NCBI GenBank assembly: GCA_018402085.1
Contig: JAGYJM010000002.1
Location: 3,363,501 to 3,427,500, forward strand
Direction of reading: 5' to 3'
Origin: Flavobacteriales bacterium
Lineage (GTDB): Bacteria > Bacteroidota > Bacteroidia > Flavobacteriales_D > Sanyastnellaceae
DNA: 64,000 nucleotides
The translations under genes were made by a program, and so were the position numbers. Every line of letters starts with the position of its first letter. The first letter of the stretch is position 1. Under the pieces are notes generated by a model. The model worked only from the letters and a program-made list of their open reading frames with translations, ran no database searches and was not told the origin of the DNA. Below, piece after piece: positions 63,132 through 64,000 of the stretch.

Positions 63132-64000
63132 CTACCTCAAGATGGTCACGCGGCCTGTGATGACCTGTGTATTCTCAGCACTAGTAGCTCTGAAGCGAAG
63201 CTCCCACACGTAGACATCATTCTGCACATAATAGCCGCCACTCTGATAATTTCCATTCCACCCTTCACCGGGTACGGTTGTCTGGTATACAATATCACCC
63301 CAGCGGTTCCATATCCGAAACAGGTACTCTTCAGCCAGTACACCACCGCCAATCACAGGTGCAAAAACCTCATTTAACCCGTCATTATCAGGGGTAAATG
63401 CATTCGGTACGTAGATCGAGGTCTCGCTTTGTACACCGATAATGTTGCAAGTGGTATCCGCACAGCCAAAGGCGTTTTCTGCGATAAGGCAGACTTCATA
63501 AGTTGCGAGGTCAACCGGAGGCAGCTCAAGCAGGGGCTCTTCTTCGGTACTTGCACCTAAGCCCCCGAAGTCCCAGATGTATGTTTCTGCATTGTCAGAG
63601 AGGTTGATGAAGTCAACCACGTTATCAAGCGTGGTTACCGGGTTGGGTGTCCAGGTGAACTGAGCATCCGGGTAATCATACACTTCGATTGGTGTATCGA
63701 GGGTATCCGTGAATACGCAACCCTGGTTAGATGTAACCGTCAGGGAGGGCTCGTAAATGCCCGGAGTTGCGTAGGTGTATGATATATCGGAGCAGGTAGG
63801 CAGAATAGTACCATCTCCCATGTCCCACTCGCAAATTCCAAAGAAAGACTCGTCAGTAGCGTTCACCAGGTTGGTAGTCACCGGGAAACAACCTTCGAGG
63901 GTGTCTGCTGAAATGGTAACATTTGGTAAGGCAAAGTTTTGTACCGTAATGGTATCACTGGCCGGAGCATTACAGCCGTCGGTTACAAATAACACAAACT
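63132..64000 (-). CDS. Type B-CTD T9SS surface protein, C-terminal part
   Basis: The frame is open to the right edge, so only the last ~289 residues are seen. PKD-like units (FFGICEWDMGDGTILP, TYIWDFGGLGASTEEEP) are followed by the type B CTD (VPNAFTPDNDGLNEVFAP, IWNRWGDIVYQTTVPGEGW, VITGRVTILR). The CTD closely resembles that of the 4596-6785 protein (same GEGWNG-type and ITGRVTILR ends), so the two may use the same partner. No SprF gene lies downstream. Confidence 0.9.
   Translation of the reverse strand, partial: FVLFVTDGCNAPASDTITVQNFALPNVTISADTLEGCFPVTTNLVNATDESFFGICEWDMGDGTILPTCSDISYTYATPGIYEPSLTVTSNQGCVFTDTLDTPIEVYDYPDAQFTWTPNPVTTLDNVVDFINLSDNAETYIWDFGGLGASTEEEPLLELPPVDLATYEVCLIAENAFGCADTTCNIIGVQSETSIYVPNAFTPDNDGLNEVFAPVIGGGVLAEEYLFRIWNRWGDIVYQTTVPGEGWNGNYQSGGYYVQNDVYVWELRFRATSAENTQVITGRVTILR

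Overview
The window looks like a marine or aquatic Bacteroidota chromosome, probably order Flavobacteriales (Cryomorphaceae/Schleiferiaceae-like), of roughly 50-55% GC. The evidence is type IX secretion (T9SS) cargo with both type A and type B C-terminal sorting domains, PorP/SprF and PorE-like partners, a SusC-style TonB receptor with a DUF4249 lipoprotein, TAnnTTTG-type promoter boxes at both tRNA genes, and a DnaG lacking its zinc ligands. No plasmid or phage backbone, IS element or CRISPR array was seen.

Layout. 1-3.3 kb is an accessory strip: the start of an HNH-like protein off the left edge, a secreted serine hydrolase, an unknown protein, and a TacAT-like toxin-antitoxin pair with a perfect operator palindrome. 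3.4-16.7 kb holds tRNA-Arg(CCT), ftsX, a type B cargo protein, a more AT-rich deacetylase/acetyltransferase pair, a TonB receptor/DUF4249 operon, a SlyD-like FKBP, a cysteine-rich repeat lipoprotein and dnaG. 17.0-30.4 kb is a surface-adhesin cassette: a ~3400-residue protein with 31 tandem Ig/PKD-like repeats, its PorP/SprF partner and a PorE-like OmpA protein. 30.4-39.7 kb has a DUF4412 protein, a propeller-sensor/LytTR two-component system, an rRNA m5C methyltransferase and an AsmA-like protein. 39.8-42.1 kb is a second, smaller cargo-SprF cassette, followed by a type A cargo gene, a remnant duplication of the SprF 3' end, an exported superoxide dismutase and a pair of identical 130-bp repeats. 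44.9-47.9 kb has an OmpA/coiled-coil lipoprotein, an aldehyde dehydrogenase and tRNA-Gln(TTG). 48.2-56.9 kb is a third cassette: a DUF11/Ig-like giant protein, SprF and a PorE-like protein. The right end carries leuS, a quinone oxidoreductase, an M43 protease and the 3' part of another type B cargo gene.

Working together: three giant or medium type B-CTD surface proteins are each followed immediately by their own PorP/SprF, and two also by a TPR/PD40/OmpA anchor. This matches the SprB-SprF partner logic of T9SS secretion and gliding or adhesion.

The most unusual signal is a dispersed family of short palindromes. Fourteen copies share an exact 21-nt geometry: a 5-nt flank NCATC, a 6-bp perfect stem of varying but always complementary sequence, and a 4-nt pyrimidine loop (TTTT, TTCT or TTTC). 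Five variant copies also occur. They lie on both strands, in intergenic DNA and inside unrelated genes in several reading frames. I do not recognise the family; it resembles REP elements in design but has a different flank.
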